This document shows, in pieces, positions 17,776 through 27,190 of a stretch of DNA of 64,000 nucleotides. Source of the DNA: Spirogloea muscicola (taxonomy: Eukaryota > Streptophyta > Zygnematophyceae > Spirogloeales > Spirogloeaceae); assembly GCA_009602725.1 (NCBI GenBank), contig WELB01000005.1, forward strand, positions 356,683 to 420,682, in the 5' to 3' direction. The notes below the pieces were generated by a model. It was not told the DNA's origin and ran no database searches. It was given only the letters and a program-made list of their open reading frames with translations. Position 1 is the first letter of the stretch, and each line of letters starts with the position of its first letter. A program made the position numbers and the translations under genes.

Positions 17776-17944
17776 GGCTCCGGCACAAGAGTGGCGCTTG
17801 GGGCAGCGCACCGGTCCCCTGGATACGGAACCCCATTCGTCACGCCCGCCCCTCCAGGGGTGGACCTTGGGGCTACACTCGTCACAGCCTCGCGGGAGGG
17901 GTGGCAGGTGAAGCGTATTAGAGTAGGCCGAGGCTAGCCTCATC

Positions 17945-18510
17945 AGTCGGACCAGTGACGCCCAGTGAGGCACACAGCCCTGCTGCTCCCTGCTGCCGCA
18001 GCCCTCGCCGCAGCCCGTCTTCGCTCCATGCTGCACAAGCCATCGGCGCAGCCCTTTGCTGCGGTCCACCGCCGGCTCTCTGTAAAGCTTGCGGCTGCGC
18101 CCCATGGGGGAAGTGCTGCTGACTCGTGACCCTCAGTAGAGTCACTGCTGGTGGTGCCTCGGGGTAAGACTTCCGCAGTGCTGTGCGCTGACGCTTCATT
18201 TTGTGGTAAGGTCTGTACACACAGTCAAGGGTCCTGCTTGGGGTTGGTCATAGGAGCTGTTTGGGGCACACCCTCCTACACAGTGAAGTGCCAGCGCACA
18301 CAGCGCAGCGGAAGTCTTACCCTGAGGCACGGCCAGCAGGCCGCAACCGACTGAGGATCAGCAACTGTCCGCATGGCAGGGCCACGGTACTTGCAAAGAG
18401 CCAGCAGTGGACCGCAGCGACGGGCTGCGGCAACGGGCTGCAGAGCAGGCAGCAGCAATGGTGTGCCTCTCACTCTGGGCCTCACTGATCCGAACTCAAG
18501 CAAGACGCTC
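17945..18510. repeat. Long imperfect inverted repeat (foldback)
   Basis: The left arm (about 17945-18210) and right arm (about 18260-18510) are diverged reverse complements with internal length differences. Shared landmarks are GTAAGACTTCCGC (left) against its complement GCGGAAGTCTTAC (right), and TGGACCGCAGC on the right against GCTGCGGTCCA on the left. About 50-80 bases separate the arms. It sits between two retroelement tails. It could be a foldback element or two copies of one fragment inserted head-to-head. Confidence 0.6.
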
Positions 18511-18539
18511 TTACTCTGACGGCCACGGCAGCTGCACAC

Positions 18540-19135
18540 CCGGGCACCCTCGTGCCCACATACGCCCGACGACACCACGCTGGTGGGTCAGCCCGAGGAA
18601 GTCGTTGCCGCCTTCGCCACCCTTCAGCAGCAGCTGGGCGGCACTGGCCTGAGGTCGGCCTGGCGGCCCGTGGCAACGAGCGTAAGTATGCCGATCACCC
18701 TGCTGGTAATGCTTTCGCGGCGATTGCGGTCGACGTCCACGGGCCTTTCGGCAGTCGCTGGCTGGACCACCTGCAGCGGCTGTCCCGGCAGGCCGTCGAT
18801 CGGCGGCCAGGTCAGCAAGTGGAGCTGCCCGGCTCTAACGCTGCCGGCTCGCTTGCCCAGGTCTTCCGCATGCGGCTGTCAGTCTCCTTCCAGCGCTCCC
18901 TGGCTCACGCAGTCCACTTGCGAGCAGGCCGCGTTATGGCTCCTGCTTCTGGGGCTAGTAGCGGTGCCTCTTTTCCAGCTGCAAGTCACTCCGACTTGCT
19001 GCCGCTCACTCGTGGTCACTAAGCTTCCATCTGCGGCAGTCTCGTGCATTAGCTGTGTGCTTAGGCGCCTTCTCGGCTCTTTGGACCTTGTCCATTCCTT
19101 CTGGGCTGTCCTTTCCCACTCCTGGAAGCGTCGTA
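18540..19135 (+). mobile_element. Non-LTR retrotransposon-like remnant: RT catalytic box fragment fused to C-terminal domain
   Basis: This is the most informative repeat copy. At about 18556-18640 the plus strand encodes a reverse-transcriptase-like block, Tyr-Ala, one extra base, then DDTTLVGQPEEVVAAFATL, i.e. a YADD-type box broken by a one-base insertion. After QLGGTGL the sequence jumps, apparently by internal deletion, to a second domain beginning NERKYADHP and continuing VDVHGPFGSRWLDHLQRL, GSLAQVFRMRLSVSFQRSL, HLRAGR, and the terminal LLPLTRGH then stop at about 19020-19022. The 3' region has TTTGGACCTTGTCCATTCC-TTCTGGGCTG (about 19080-19110). The copy is non-functional: frameshift, internal deletion, no 5' part. 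The non-LTR assignment follows from uniform 5' truncation and a shared 3' end. Confidence 0.75.
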
Positions 19136-20056
19136 TCCCCTGACACACCTGAGCGAGAGAGCCTGCTGCGTTGAAGCTGCGTCGAAAGAGAGCCCCTGAT
19201 GGAAATTCCTTAAGCATCGCGTCCGCGTCCCGCCAGCCGGCCGGCCGAAGGTTCCGGCTATTTCCTTCCAGCAGAACGTGGGCCAATGAGGTCGTACCTG
19301 AAGAGCTCTGCGCCAATGAGAGGGCGCGCCCACCGCACGCGCGCAACCCCTCCCTCCTCCCTCCTCCCTCCTCCACATTCGATTCCGCTATGTGGCCGAA
19401 AGAATGTCCAGAATGGCCAATCTGGGCAAGACCCACGGCAAAGCTGCAGATATTGATATCTGCAGATGTGCTTCCGTTGCCTGTTAGTACTGGTGGCCAC
19501 TTAACACAGGTCTGCCTTCATTGCCCCCCCCCCGTCGCCGCGCCTGTCGCGCCACCCCGCCCGCCGCCCCCGGCGCCGCCGCTTGCAGCAAGTCCGCCGT
19601 GCCGAGACGGCGCCGAGGTCCCTTCTCCCGTTGGTCGTGGCCTCTGAAAACGCCGTCAGCCGCCGGCGGCCAGCGAGCCTGCCGCCAGTCGAGGCTTGGA
19701 GGCCTGCGCTGCGACATCCAGTGCTGCACCGGGGCTCCGCAATCCAGAGACAGTGAGAAGGACCCGGGTTGCCGCGTGGCCGGTTTCTCCCTGGAGTGGC
19801 CAGCCAAGATCGCGCGCTCTTTGGCGGGCTGTAAGCAGTCGCTGGACTCAGAGGCGACATAGTGCAAGCGGCTGTTGAGTGGCAGCGCCGTTGCCGCCAC
19901 CAGCAGTCAGGGGCCTAGCTCTGTAGGCCTCCCTTGGATAAAGCGGAAGCACTCGTGAGCAAGCAAGACGAAGTCACTTCACTGGTGCGTTAAGCAGAAG
20001 ACGGCCGACGGTTGCTAGTTATATGTGAAGAGCCTGAGAGACAATTTGCTGGCAAG
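19136..20056. other. GC-rich region upstream of the ER J-protein gene
   Basis: No conserved gene is recognised. The stretch 19500-19870 is strongly GC-rich with CCG-type runs, as seen before other first exons in this window, and probably includes the promoter and 5' UTR of the gene starting at 20057. Open frames here on both strands are compositional and match no family. Confidence 0.4.
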
Positions 20057-23000
20057 ATGGAGCTACGGAGGCTGAAACCTTTCCGCCTCCTCGCTGGAGT
20101 CGTTGTCCTACTCTGCATATCCGCGTTGGCCGAAGCCAAGGACCTGTATAAGGTACCCTCACAGGAGACTTGGGGTGCCGTTGCAGATTGAGTCTGTCAC
20201 TGACTTGTTTGGCGTCATATTGACTGCAATGTATATGCGGCTCTGCTTGCAGTCCTGCAGATCAATTCTCCTTTTTCGCTTACAGATATTTGCAATCCGC
20301 TTGCTTGACTACAAAATGCGGCAGGTGCTTGGAGTAGAAAAGGATGCCAGCGACCGAGACATCAAGAAAGCATACCACAAGTGAGCACAGCAAATGTTGC
20401 GATTGATACCAGTCTGACTGCAGCACTGACAGCACAAGGAGCCAAATTTTTTGCAGCTATTGTCTATGTACTGGCATCAGTCTCTGAGCTCATACCCTAG
20501 TGTGCTCGCCTCCACTTTGAGGATGGTTGCTCGTGTTTACATTGGGTGGCCAGCCACGTTCTGTCGCTGATATCTGCTTCCAATCCAGGCAATCGCTCAA
20601 GTATCACCCAGACAAGAATCCATCAAAGGCAGCGCAAGCTAAATTCATGGAGATCAGCAACGGTGAGGAAAGCCAGGCTTCCTTTCTTTTGCTCATATTA
20701 CAGTAGCAATTGTGACGGAACGGTTGCTAATCAGATCTCCTCATGCAGCCCTGCATTGCCAATATTTACCTGGTTGATTACTGCAGAGTGCATAGCGAGC
20801 AGCGCTGACGAGAGGATAGACTTGTCGGACGAATCACAAGCTTTTGGCTAAACTTTAAAGAGGTTCGTTGAAGGCACGGCTAAACTTTGGAAGCACCCCC
20901 TGCTGACTTTGAAGGAAGGCTGACAATGAGCCCTGACCAAGAGCTGTGTGCAGCGTATGAGGTCCTGTCTGATGAGGATAAGCGGAAGCAGTATGACATG
21001 TTTGGCGAGGCTGGTCTACAGGGTGGACCAAGGACCGCAGGTTCGCTTGACTCCACCCCTCCTCACCACACAAGTGCGACGGGGTGCTAAGGACCTGCAT
21101 GCACACAAAGTAGTGCAGCTTCAGCTTGGGACGACATGTTGGATGCTCTGCATCACAAGCTGCAAGTCAAAAGCTATCCGCTTGCTTTGATGGCACAGGC
21201 TCTGACGGGCCAGGCAGGCAGCACCAACATCAGTACCATGAGCAGTCTGGCCATGGCTTCGGTGGCGGCTTCCCTGGCGGCAGCGCCTCCTTCAGCGCTG
21301 GCGACTTTGGCGGCTTCAGCAGCTTCTTTGGCGGTGGCGGTGGTGGCGGTGGCAAAGGCAGCAAGCGGTCGTTCCAGTTCGACTTTGGGAGTGGCGGCGG
21401 CATGGGGGGCCTGTTTGGCGACCTGTTTGGGCAGGCGGCCAGGGCCGGCCAGAGCAAGCAGCAGCGGCAGCACGCCCACAGCGGCCATCAGCATGACCAC
21501 CAGGCGAGAGGAGGGTATGGCTTTCAGGACGCGCTCAAGTCGGTTTCTGGCGCCGAGCAGCTCAACAGAGGCAGCTTTGGTGCCAAGGTGCTCAGCGATG
21601 AGCACTTAGTGTGGCTGGTGCTCTTTCACGCGGGCGGGCTGCCCGAGGCTACTGCTCTCAAGGTGGCATTGGAGGGCCTCGTCAGGAAGCTCAAGGCTAT
21701 GGTCAAGGTACTGAAGTCACTGGAATGATCGTTTATTGCCTACTCGAGAATGTTGAGATGCACTTGTTGACTACCAGCTTGCATGCAGGCAATTTCAGGC
21801 TTAGAATGAAGGGAGAAGCCAATGTCGCGAGAGTTGATGAGCACATGCAAAGAGCTCATGAGTTGCCCAAAGAGCTCATGAGTTACTTTGCAGTAGCAAT
21901 TGTGCATGATGTCGAGACGTTGCTGGAGAAGAATTCTGCGGTGTTGTTGATAAGTACAAGGCCAAAGCCCGAGTGGGCAGCTGCATGCCCTTTTACTTTA
22001 GCTGCAAGTGATTGTAAGATCTGCTAACACTTGCTGCATCATCTCAACAGGTTGGAGTTGTGGATTGTGGAGAGGATCGGGCCCTCTGTGCACAGTACAA
22101 TACCTACGGCAGTGACTTCGTGTTCCTGCTATTCCCGTATGGCGCCGGCAACGGGGAACCTCTGACCTACGTGGGCGCCGTGGATGCCGGTGAGTGGCAG
22201 GATCTGCAAGCCATTAGAAAGTGCAAGAGATCTGATTTCAAGGTTGTGTTAGTGTCTTCATCTCGACTTGATGGGGGATCTGTGCAGCAGATCTGTGACA
22301 GCCCTGTGACACAAGTCCATCACATACTCAATACATAATGTTTCCCGATGACTGTTTCTGTACTCATTTGAGCATGTTCATCTGCCGATTGCTAACTGCC
22401 CCCTACTGATTAGAGGCTGCTGTGGCCATCTCTGCTCGCAGACGCAATGAAGGAGTACTGCTTTACGCAATTGCCCAACTTCTCTAAGCACAGAGACGTT
22501 GTTGGCATGGACCGCATACTGGCCCGGCCCCCATCCACGGTTGCGCTGGCCGTCCTTTTCACGGACAAGCCTGAGACACCAGCACTTTGGCGGCACCTCA
22601 GTGGGTCCCTGCGTGATCAGTTGCAGTTCTTTGATGTTGAGGTATAGTGTACATGGCAACTGGGCATCCTTTCCTTATAAGAGCTTATCCATGAATGCTT
22701 CTGAGGCAATAAGCTTAATCTTCTGTATGCATGAACTGATGATTGAAAAGGTCAGCACACTGCAAGGTTACTTTATTGCACGGAAGCTTGTATTCGACTG
22801 ATCCAGGCCAAGGGGTTGAAGCTGAAAGCTAGCACTTGCTGAGACAGGTGGGCGACGTAGTGGCTGCGAGGTCTGTCGCTACAACACATGGCGTGCAATC
22901 TGTCCCCGCCGTCATGGGGTTTCTGCCAGATGGGCGCCGTGTTCCGTTCTCTGGCGACCTGAAGCTGACGGCCCTGCGAGAGTGGCTGGAGCAGCTTGCT

Positions 23001-23706
23001 GAACAGGGAAAAGGCTGCGCTGCCAGCGCTGGTGCCAGCCAGCAAGAGGCTGGTGAAGTACCCTGGCTGTCAGTCAAGAATTTTGAGGAGGTCTGCGGGT
23101 CAGGTGCACAGGTCTGCATTGTGGCCCTCGTCGCCTCTGCCCACGCAGGTGATGGTGCACGCCAACTCTTGGGCGAGGTAAGCATTTGTGTCAAAAACCT
23201 CAAGAATAGCTTGCTCAGTGATTCATTCGAGTCATTGCAGGAAGAAACTATAACTGAAGCACAAGCACAATGTAGCAAGTCACGCCGGTTGTAATGATTA
23301 GCACCTGAGCCGGCCATTCGCTGATTGATCGATTTGAAGCTAGCCAATCGCTCGAATTATCAAAATGCTGGGCAGCGCTGCTCTTGACAGCAAAGTCCTG
23401 ACTGAGCTACATGCACAGGTATCTCAAATACGCAGCAATGGTGTTGGCGGGCGGCGCTCGGCGGCTGTGATCCACTATGGCCTGGTGGATGCAGGCGTCC
23501 ACCGTGCCTTGCTTCGGGCTTTCCCTGGCGTGACGCCGCCGCAGAAACCATCTCAGGTGGTTGTGTTAGCGTACAAGGCCAAGCGACACCGGTACGCCGT
23601 GCACGAGGGGGCCACCACGGTTGCTGCCTTGGGAAACTTTGTCTCTGCTGTGCTCGATGGTGACGTGCACTTCCAGAACGTCAATATGAATTTCAGGACC
23701 TTCTGA
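20057..23706 (+). CDS. ER-lumenal J-domain protein with degenerate thioredoxin-like domains
   Basis: Hsp40 co-chaperone expected to stimulate BiP in the ER. ATG 20057 opens a signal peptide (hydrophobic core [15 protein letters not shown], exon 1 20057-20152). The J domain is spread over exons 20325-20380, 20589-20662 and from 20954. It has the HPD triad at 20605-20613 and [21 protein letters not shown] Gly/Phe-rich linker (about 21235-21430) and a His/Gln-rich stretch follow. Thioredoxin-fold segments come next: [14 protein letters not shown] (21610-21650), [18 protein letters not shown] (about 22050-22110), and [20 protein letters not shown] (about 22895-22960), which holds the cis-proline region. 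The usual CxxC of a protein disulphide isomerase is absent; HAGGLPEA stands in its place. The last exon ends at 23706. The arrangement resembles plant ERdj3A/TMS1 and animal DNAJC16/DNAJC10; the exact orthologue is uncertain. Confidence 0.85.
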
Positions 23707-24585
23707 CAGCAGGAATGTCTTGAGATTATACAATTCATTCTCTCAAGCTTGCTGCATGATTTTGCATGTGGCTGTTGTTTAGCTTCGGGGGCTTCCTTGG
23801 GAATGGCTGTCTGGCTGTGAAGCTTGGCTTATGAGAACTCTGGGCTTTTGAATTCCAAAGCGTGCAATGCAAGGTGCAGGGCTTGCTTGAAACTTGGTGT
23901 TAAGGGTTCTGCAAAAAATAAAAAAGGCGAAAGGAGATAGAGCGGCCCTGAAGTCTAGAGTTGTAGTCCATCTTAAGATAAGAGGAGGAAGGTCGCTCAG
24001 ATGGGCTGGCTGCGCAAAATTACTTCACGAAGAGCTACTGACATTGGAATCGAGACCTAATCCGGGTGGTAATGATTCTCGAACAAGTACGTCAACTTGA
24101 GTTTGGGGCAAGACAAGCACTTGAAATGTCGTCCATGTTCTCAACGTCAGCACCATTCATAGTTTGTCAACGGAGAAGCCTCAGGAGCCTGACAAAATTT
24201 GCCAAGGTGGCAGAACAGTTGCTTCGTCATTATTGTCCCCTCCTGATTCAGAAGTTTCATAGCTGAATCCTTGAAGAGTATGTATGAAGCCTATTATTGA
24301 TCCTCTTCACAATCAGACATCTTAATTAGAGTATGTAAGACAGAAGCCATGTGTGTGAGATCTAAAATGAGCCCTAGCGCCCTTGGCTGTCAGCGCCCTG
24401 CGATCACCTTTCCCATGGCATGCCTTCCCTCTGTTTCGCAGGCCTTACAGGAGGAAACCAGGCTCCTCACATCAGGCCCTGCAATTTGCATTTATTGCTT
24501 TATGCATTTCCTTAACAGCGTCGCATGCTGCTTCTCTGTAGAAGGCCAACATCAGCAGCAGCTGCTCTTCCCCTGTCACTGGCCC
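23707..24585. other. Intergenic, nothing recognised
   Basis: No conserved coding block, RNA gene or repeat module was recognised between the end of the J-protein gene and the first repeat module near 24590. Confidence 0.45.
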
Positions 24586-24589
24586 CTGC

Positions 24590-24960
24590 TGGCCTTCTAG
24601 CCCCTCGAAATTTGTTCATTCTTCTTCCTGGGCTGGTCAATCACAGCCACCGCCCTCTACTGAAAGAGTCTCCCACTCCTTTCCAGCTGCAGGTTACTCC
24701 GATGTGCTGCGGACTCGGGATCACTAAGCTCCCATTCGCTGTAGCGTCTTGCATAGCTGTGGGCCTTGTTCATTCTTTCTGGGCTAGCCATTCACAGCCC
24801 CCGCCCCCTTAGGAAAAGCTCACTTCCGTGTCTCTTGTAAGAGACGGAAAGGAGCTCTTCTCTGTAGGCAAGCGATCCCTTGTCCATTCTTTTGGGCTGG
24901 CCTCTCACAGCCACCAGTCCATCTGGCCGCGCTTTCTTTGTAAGAGAAAGAGAGAGACGG
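24590..24960 (+). repeat. Three tandem retroelement 3' modules without coding sequence
   Basis: Three plus-strand units lie close together: TTTGTTCATTC..GGGCTGG-TCAATCA-CAGCC (about 24610-24655), CTTGTTCATTC..GGGCTAG-CCATTCA-CAGCCC (about 24765-24805) and CTTGTCCATTC..GGGCTGG-CCTCTCA-CAGCC (about 24880-24920). Each is the short palindromic region otherwise found after the retroelement stop codon, here with no open frame attached. Confidence 0.65.
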
Positions 24961-25109
24961 CACGCGGTGTGCATGAAAATAATAGGGAGGCCAACTCTAG
25001 CCTTACAAATGTCCTGTTAAGTGGGTAATGAGCTGGCTTAGGGGGACACTAATATCCCGAGTGAGCACATGCATACCTGACAAGCTATACTGAGGCGCCA
25101 AACCACCAC

Positions 25110-25532
25110 CACGGAAGCCATTAGCCTCGGATCACCCGGTGGGAGACGAGTTTGTCCCACTCGCCGACGACGTACACGTGGCCTTTGGCGCAAAATGGCT
25201 TGACCTGCTTCACCACCTTGCGCGGCGAGCAGCGGCCCGCCGCCACGAGCAGCAGGGCAGGCAGCCTGGGCTTCAATGTCGCCGGGTCCCTCGCCCAAGT
25301 CTTCCGGATGCGCTTGGCCGTCTCTTTGCAGCGGTCCCTTGCCTTCGCGGTCCACTTGCGCGCAGGCCGCGCTTCGGCGGCGGCCTCCGGCTTCCGTCAG
25401 GGCGACGTCTTTCCGCGTGCTAGCTATTCAGACTTGCATCTACTGACTAGAGGTTACGGAGAGTCCGCTTGCTGCTGTCTCAGTCCTTAGCACTCCGGCT
25501 CCTTCAGACCTTGTCCATTCTTTTGAATGAAT
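25110..25532 (+). mobile_element. Truncated retroelement, C-terminal domain and 3' end
   Basis: The plus strand encodes DHPVGDEFVPLADDVHVAFG then KWLDLLHHLARRA. After one frameshift near 25255 it continues GSLAQVFRMRLAVSLQRSLA, HLRAGR, SGFRQGDVFPRASYSDL and LHLLTRGY. The 3' region (GTCTCAGTCCTTAGCACTCC, then CAGACCTTGTCCATTCTTTTG) is cut at about 25530, where an opposite-strand copy begins. Clearly a dead copy. Confidence 0.7.
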
Positions 25533-25534
25533 GG

Positions 25535-25790
25535 CATCGCCCCTGGCAGACCCGGCCGCCGGTCAATGGCCTGGCGGGCAAGCCGCTGAATGAGATCGAG
25601 CCAGCGGCCGAAAGCCCCGTGTACATCCATCGCCAGGGGCCGCGAATTCATCCCCCACCGGGTGATCAGCATATTTTCGCTCCTTGCCCTGGGCCGCCTG
25701 GCCGTCCGCGCCCAGCTGGATGGGCATGATGGAGGAGTTCTCCACCGCGACCTTGAAGCCGGCCTCCGAAAGAAGCAAGCGCGGCCAGAT
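25535..25790 (-). mobile_element. Truncated retroelement fragment, opposite strand
   Basis: Read on the minus strand it encodes MPIQLGADGQAAQGKERKYA and then, after a frameshift, MDVHGAFGRWLDLIQRLARQ and AIDRRPG. These are the middle part of the same C-terminal domain found in the neighbouring plus-strand copy. It lacks the terminal LLTRGY part. The two copies face each other at about 25532. Confidence 0.65.
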
Positions 25791-25792
25791 TA

Positions 25793-26060
25793 ACTGGTGG
25801 CTGGGAGAAGAAGTGGCTCTCCCAATGGGGGCAAGGGCTGTGAGAAGCCAGCCCGAAAAAAACAAGGTTCGAAGGGGCCAAACTACGAGCTAAGCAGAGG
25901 GCTGGGAGAGGCCAGCCCAAAAGAATGGACAAGGTCTGAAGGAGTTCCGAAAGAAGCAAGCGCGGCCAGATTAACTGGTGGCTGGGAGAGGCCAGCCCAA
26001 AAGAATGGACAAGGTCTGAAGGAGTCGGAGTGCTAAGGACTGAGACAGCAGTAAGCGAAC
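25793..26060 (-). repeat. Minus-strand retroelement 3' modules
   Basis: Three minus-strand modules occur in series (near 25807-25880, 25905-25945 and 25980-26020), each with the complement of CCATTCTTTTGGGCTGGCC or CAATTC..GGGCTGGCTTCTCACAGCCC. The stretch AGCGCGGCCAGATTAACTGG is present twice (about 25779 and 25960). The last module leads directly into the reading frame at 26062. Confidence 0.65.
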
Positions 26061-26061
26061 T

Positions 26062-26290
26062 CTCAGTAACCTCTCGTCAGTAGATGCAAATCTGAGTAGC
26101 TAGCAGGCGGAAAGACGTCGCCCTGACGGAAGCCGGAGGCCGCCGCCAGAGCGCGGCCTGCGCGCAAGTGGACCGCAAAAGCTAGGGACCGCTGCAAAGA
26201 GACGGCCAGGCGCATCCGGTAAACACCCCCTGCATACCATCGCGCAGGAGGTCGTGGGAAGCGGTCCGCTCGCCCCCGCAAAGCAAGCGC
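26062..26290 (-). mobile_element. Truncated retroelement C-terminal fragment inside an inverted repeat
   Basis: The minus strand reads YRMRLAVSLQRSLAFAVHLR then AGRALAAASGFRQGDVFPPA and ASYSDLHLLTRGY, stopping at about 26063. On its 3' side the 3' region runs leftwards (25981-26060). Immediately upstream of the fragment, at 26294, the same 3' region restarts on the plus strand, giving arms of about 90 bases in inverted orientation. Confidence 0.7.
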
Positions 26291-26530
26291 TTGCTTACTG
26301 AGAGTTCGCTTACTGCTGTCTCAGTCCTTAGCACTCCGACTCCTTCAGACCTTGTCCATTCTTTTGGGCTGGCCTCTCCCGGCCAAACTGGGGCCATGTT
26401 CTGCCATAGCCTCTTCAGGCCCCGCAATCGCTGCTTAGCTCGTAGTTTGGCCCCTTCGAACCTTGTCAATTCTTTTCGGGCTGGCTTCTCACAGCCCTTG
26501 CCCCCATTGGGAGAGCCACTTCTTCCCGGC
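26291..26530 (+). repeat. Plus-strand retroelement 3' regions (two types)
   Basis: First the region GTCTCAGTCCTTAGCACTCC..CAGACCTTGTCCATTCTTTTG (26310-26375), then a second type starting at TCTGCCATAGCCTCTTCAGG (26399) with CTTCGAACCTTGTCAATTC..GGGCTGGCTTCTCACAGCCC and CCCCCATTGGGAGAGCCACT. The second type is almost identical to sequences at 41030-41157 and 51316-51443. Confidence 0.7.
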
Positions 26531-26544
26531 CACCAGCTAATCAA

Positions 26545-26630
26545 GAGAAGTGCGCGCCCATAGAAAAGAGGGGCTGGCAAAGCCAGCCCAAAATAGAATG
26601 GACAATGTCCAAAGCCAAAGACGAGGCTAA
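26545..26630 (-). repeat. Two-hairpin module, near-consensus copy
   Basis: On the minus strand: a palindrome GGACATTGTCC (26600-26610), then the perfect stem-loop GGGCTGGC-TTT-GCCAGCCC (26571-26589), then CTCTTTTCTATGGGCGCGCA. Free-standing copy with no attached reading frame. Confidence 0.75.
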
Positions 26631-26903
26631 TCTGGCCGCGCTTGCTTCCCAGCGCTTGGGAGCGCTGGAGGGACAGACAATCGCATGCGGTAGCAAAACG
26701 AGGGACAAGAAGGAACAAAGTACGAGTAGGGGGGCAGGGGATTCTGCCGCTTCTCCGACGGGCTGTTGCCGTGCCGCGCAGCTCGCGGCGGCGTCACCGT
26801 CACTCTGTGAGCGCCCCCGCGAAGCCCGCCGCGGCAGCCGGCGAGAAACCCGGCGGCAACCCCGGGCGGCGGGCGGCCCGCCCGAGCTGCGCCTGCGGCG
26901 GGC

Positions 26904-27018
26904 NNNNNNNNNNNNNNNNNNNNNNNNNNNNNNNNNNNNNNNNNNNNNNNNNNNNNNNNNNNNNNNNNNNNNNNNNNNNNNNNNNNNNNNNNNNNNNNNN
27001 NNNNNNNNNNNNNNNNNN
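26904..27018. other. Assembly gap (115 N)
   Basis: Run of N inside a very GC-rich region (CGGGCGGCGGGC on the left) just upstream of the first recognisable MATE exon. It may hide the MATE start codon and leader peptide. Confidence 0.98.
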
Positions 27019-27190
27019 ACGAGGCGGCGCGCCCGCGCTCGCAGCTTGCTCCCGGCGGCCCCTGTGGCAGCCCGTGCTCTCACGGTAGCCGCAGCCGCCG
27101 ATGCCGGGGCGCTGGCAATGGCCGCCGCAGCGAGTCGCCGCCGCCGTCGTGCTCGCCCACTGACGGCGTCGAGACGGTGGCCGTCGCCGC

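Noticed and set aside
25807-25880. GGTTCGAAGG on the minus strand as the B box of a tRNA-derived SINE
   Set aside because: The sequence is not kept in other module types (GGTCTGAAGG, GGTCCAAAG) and no matching A box or tRNA-like fold is seen.
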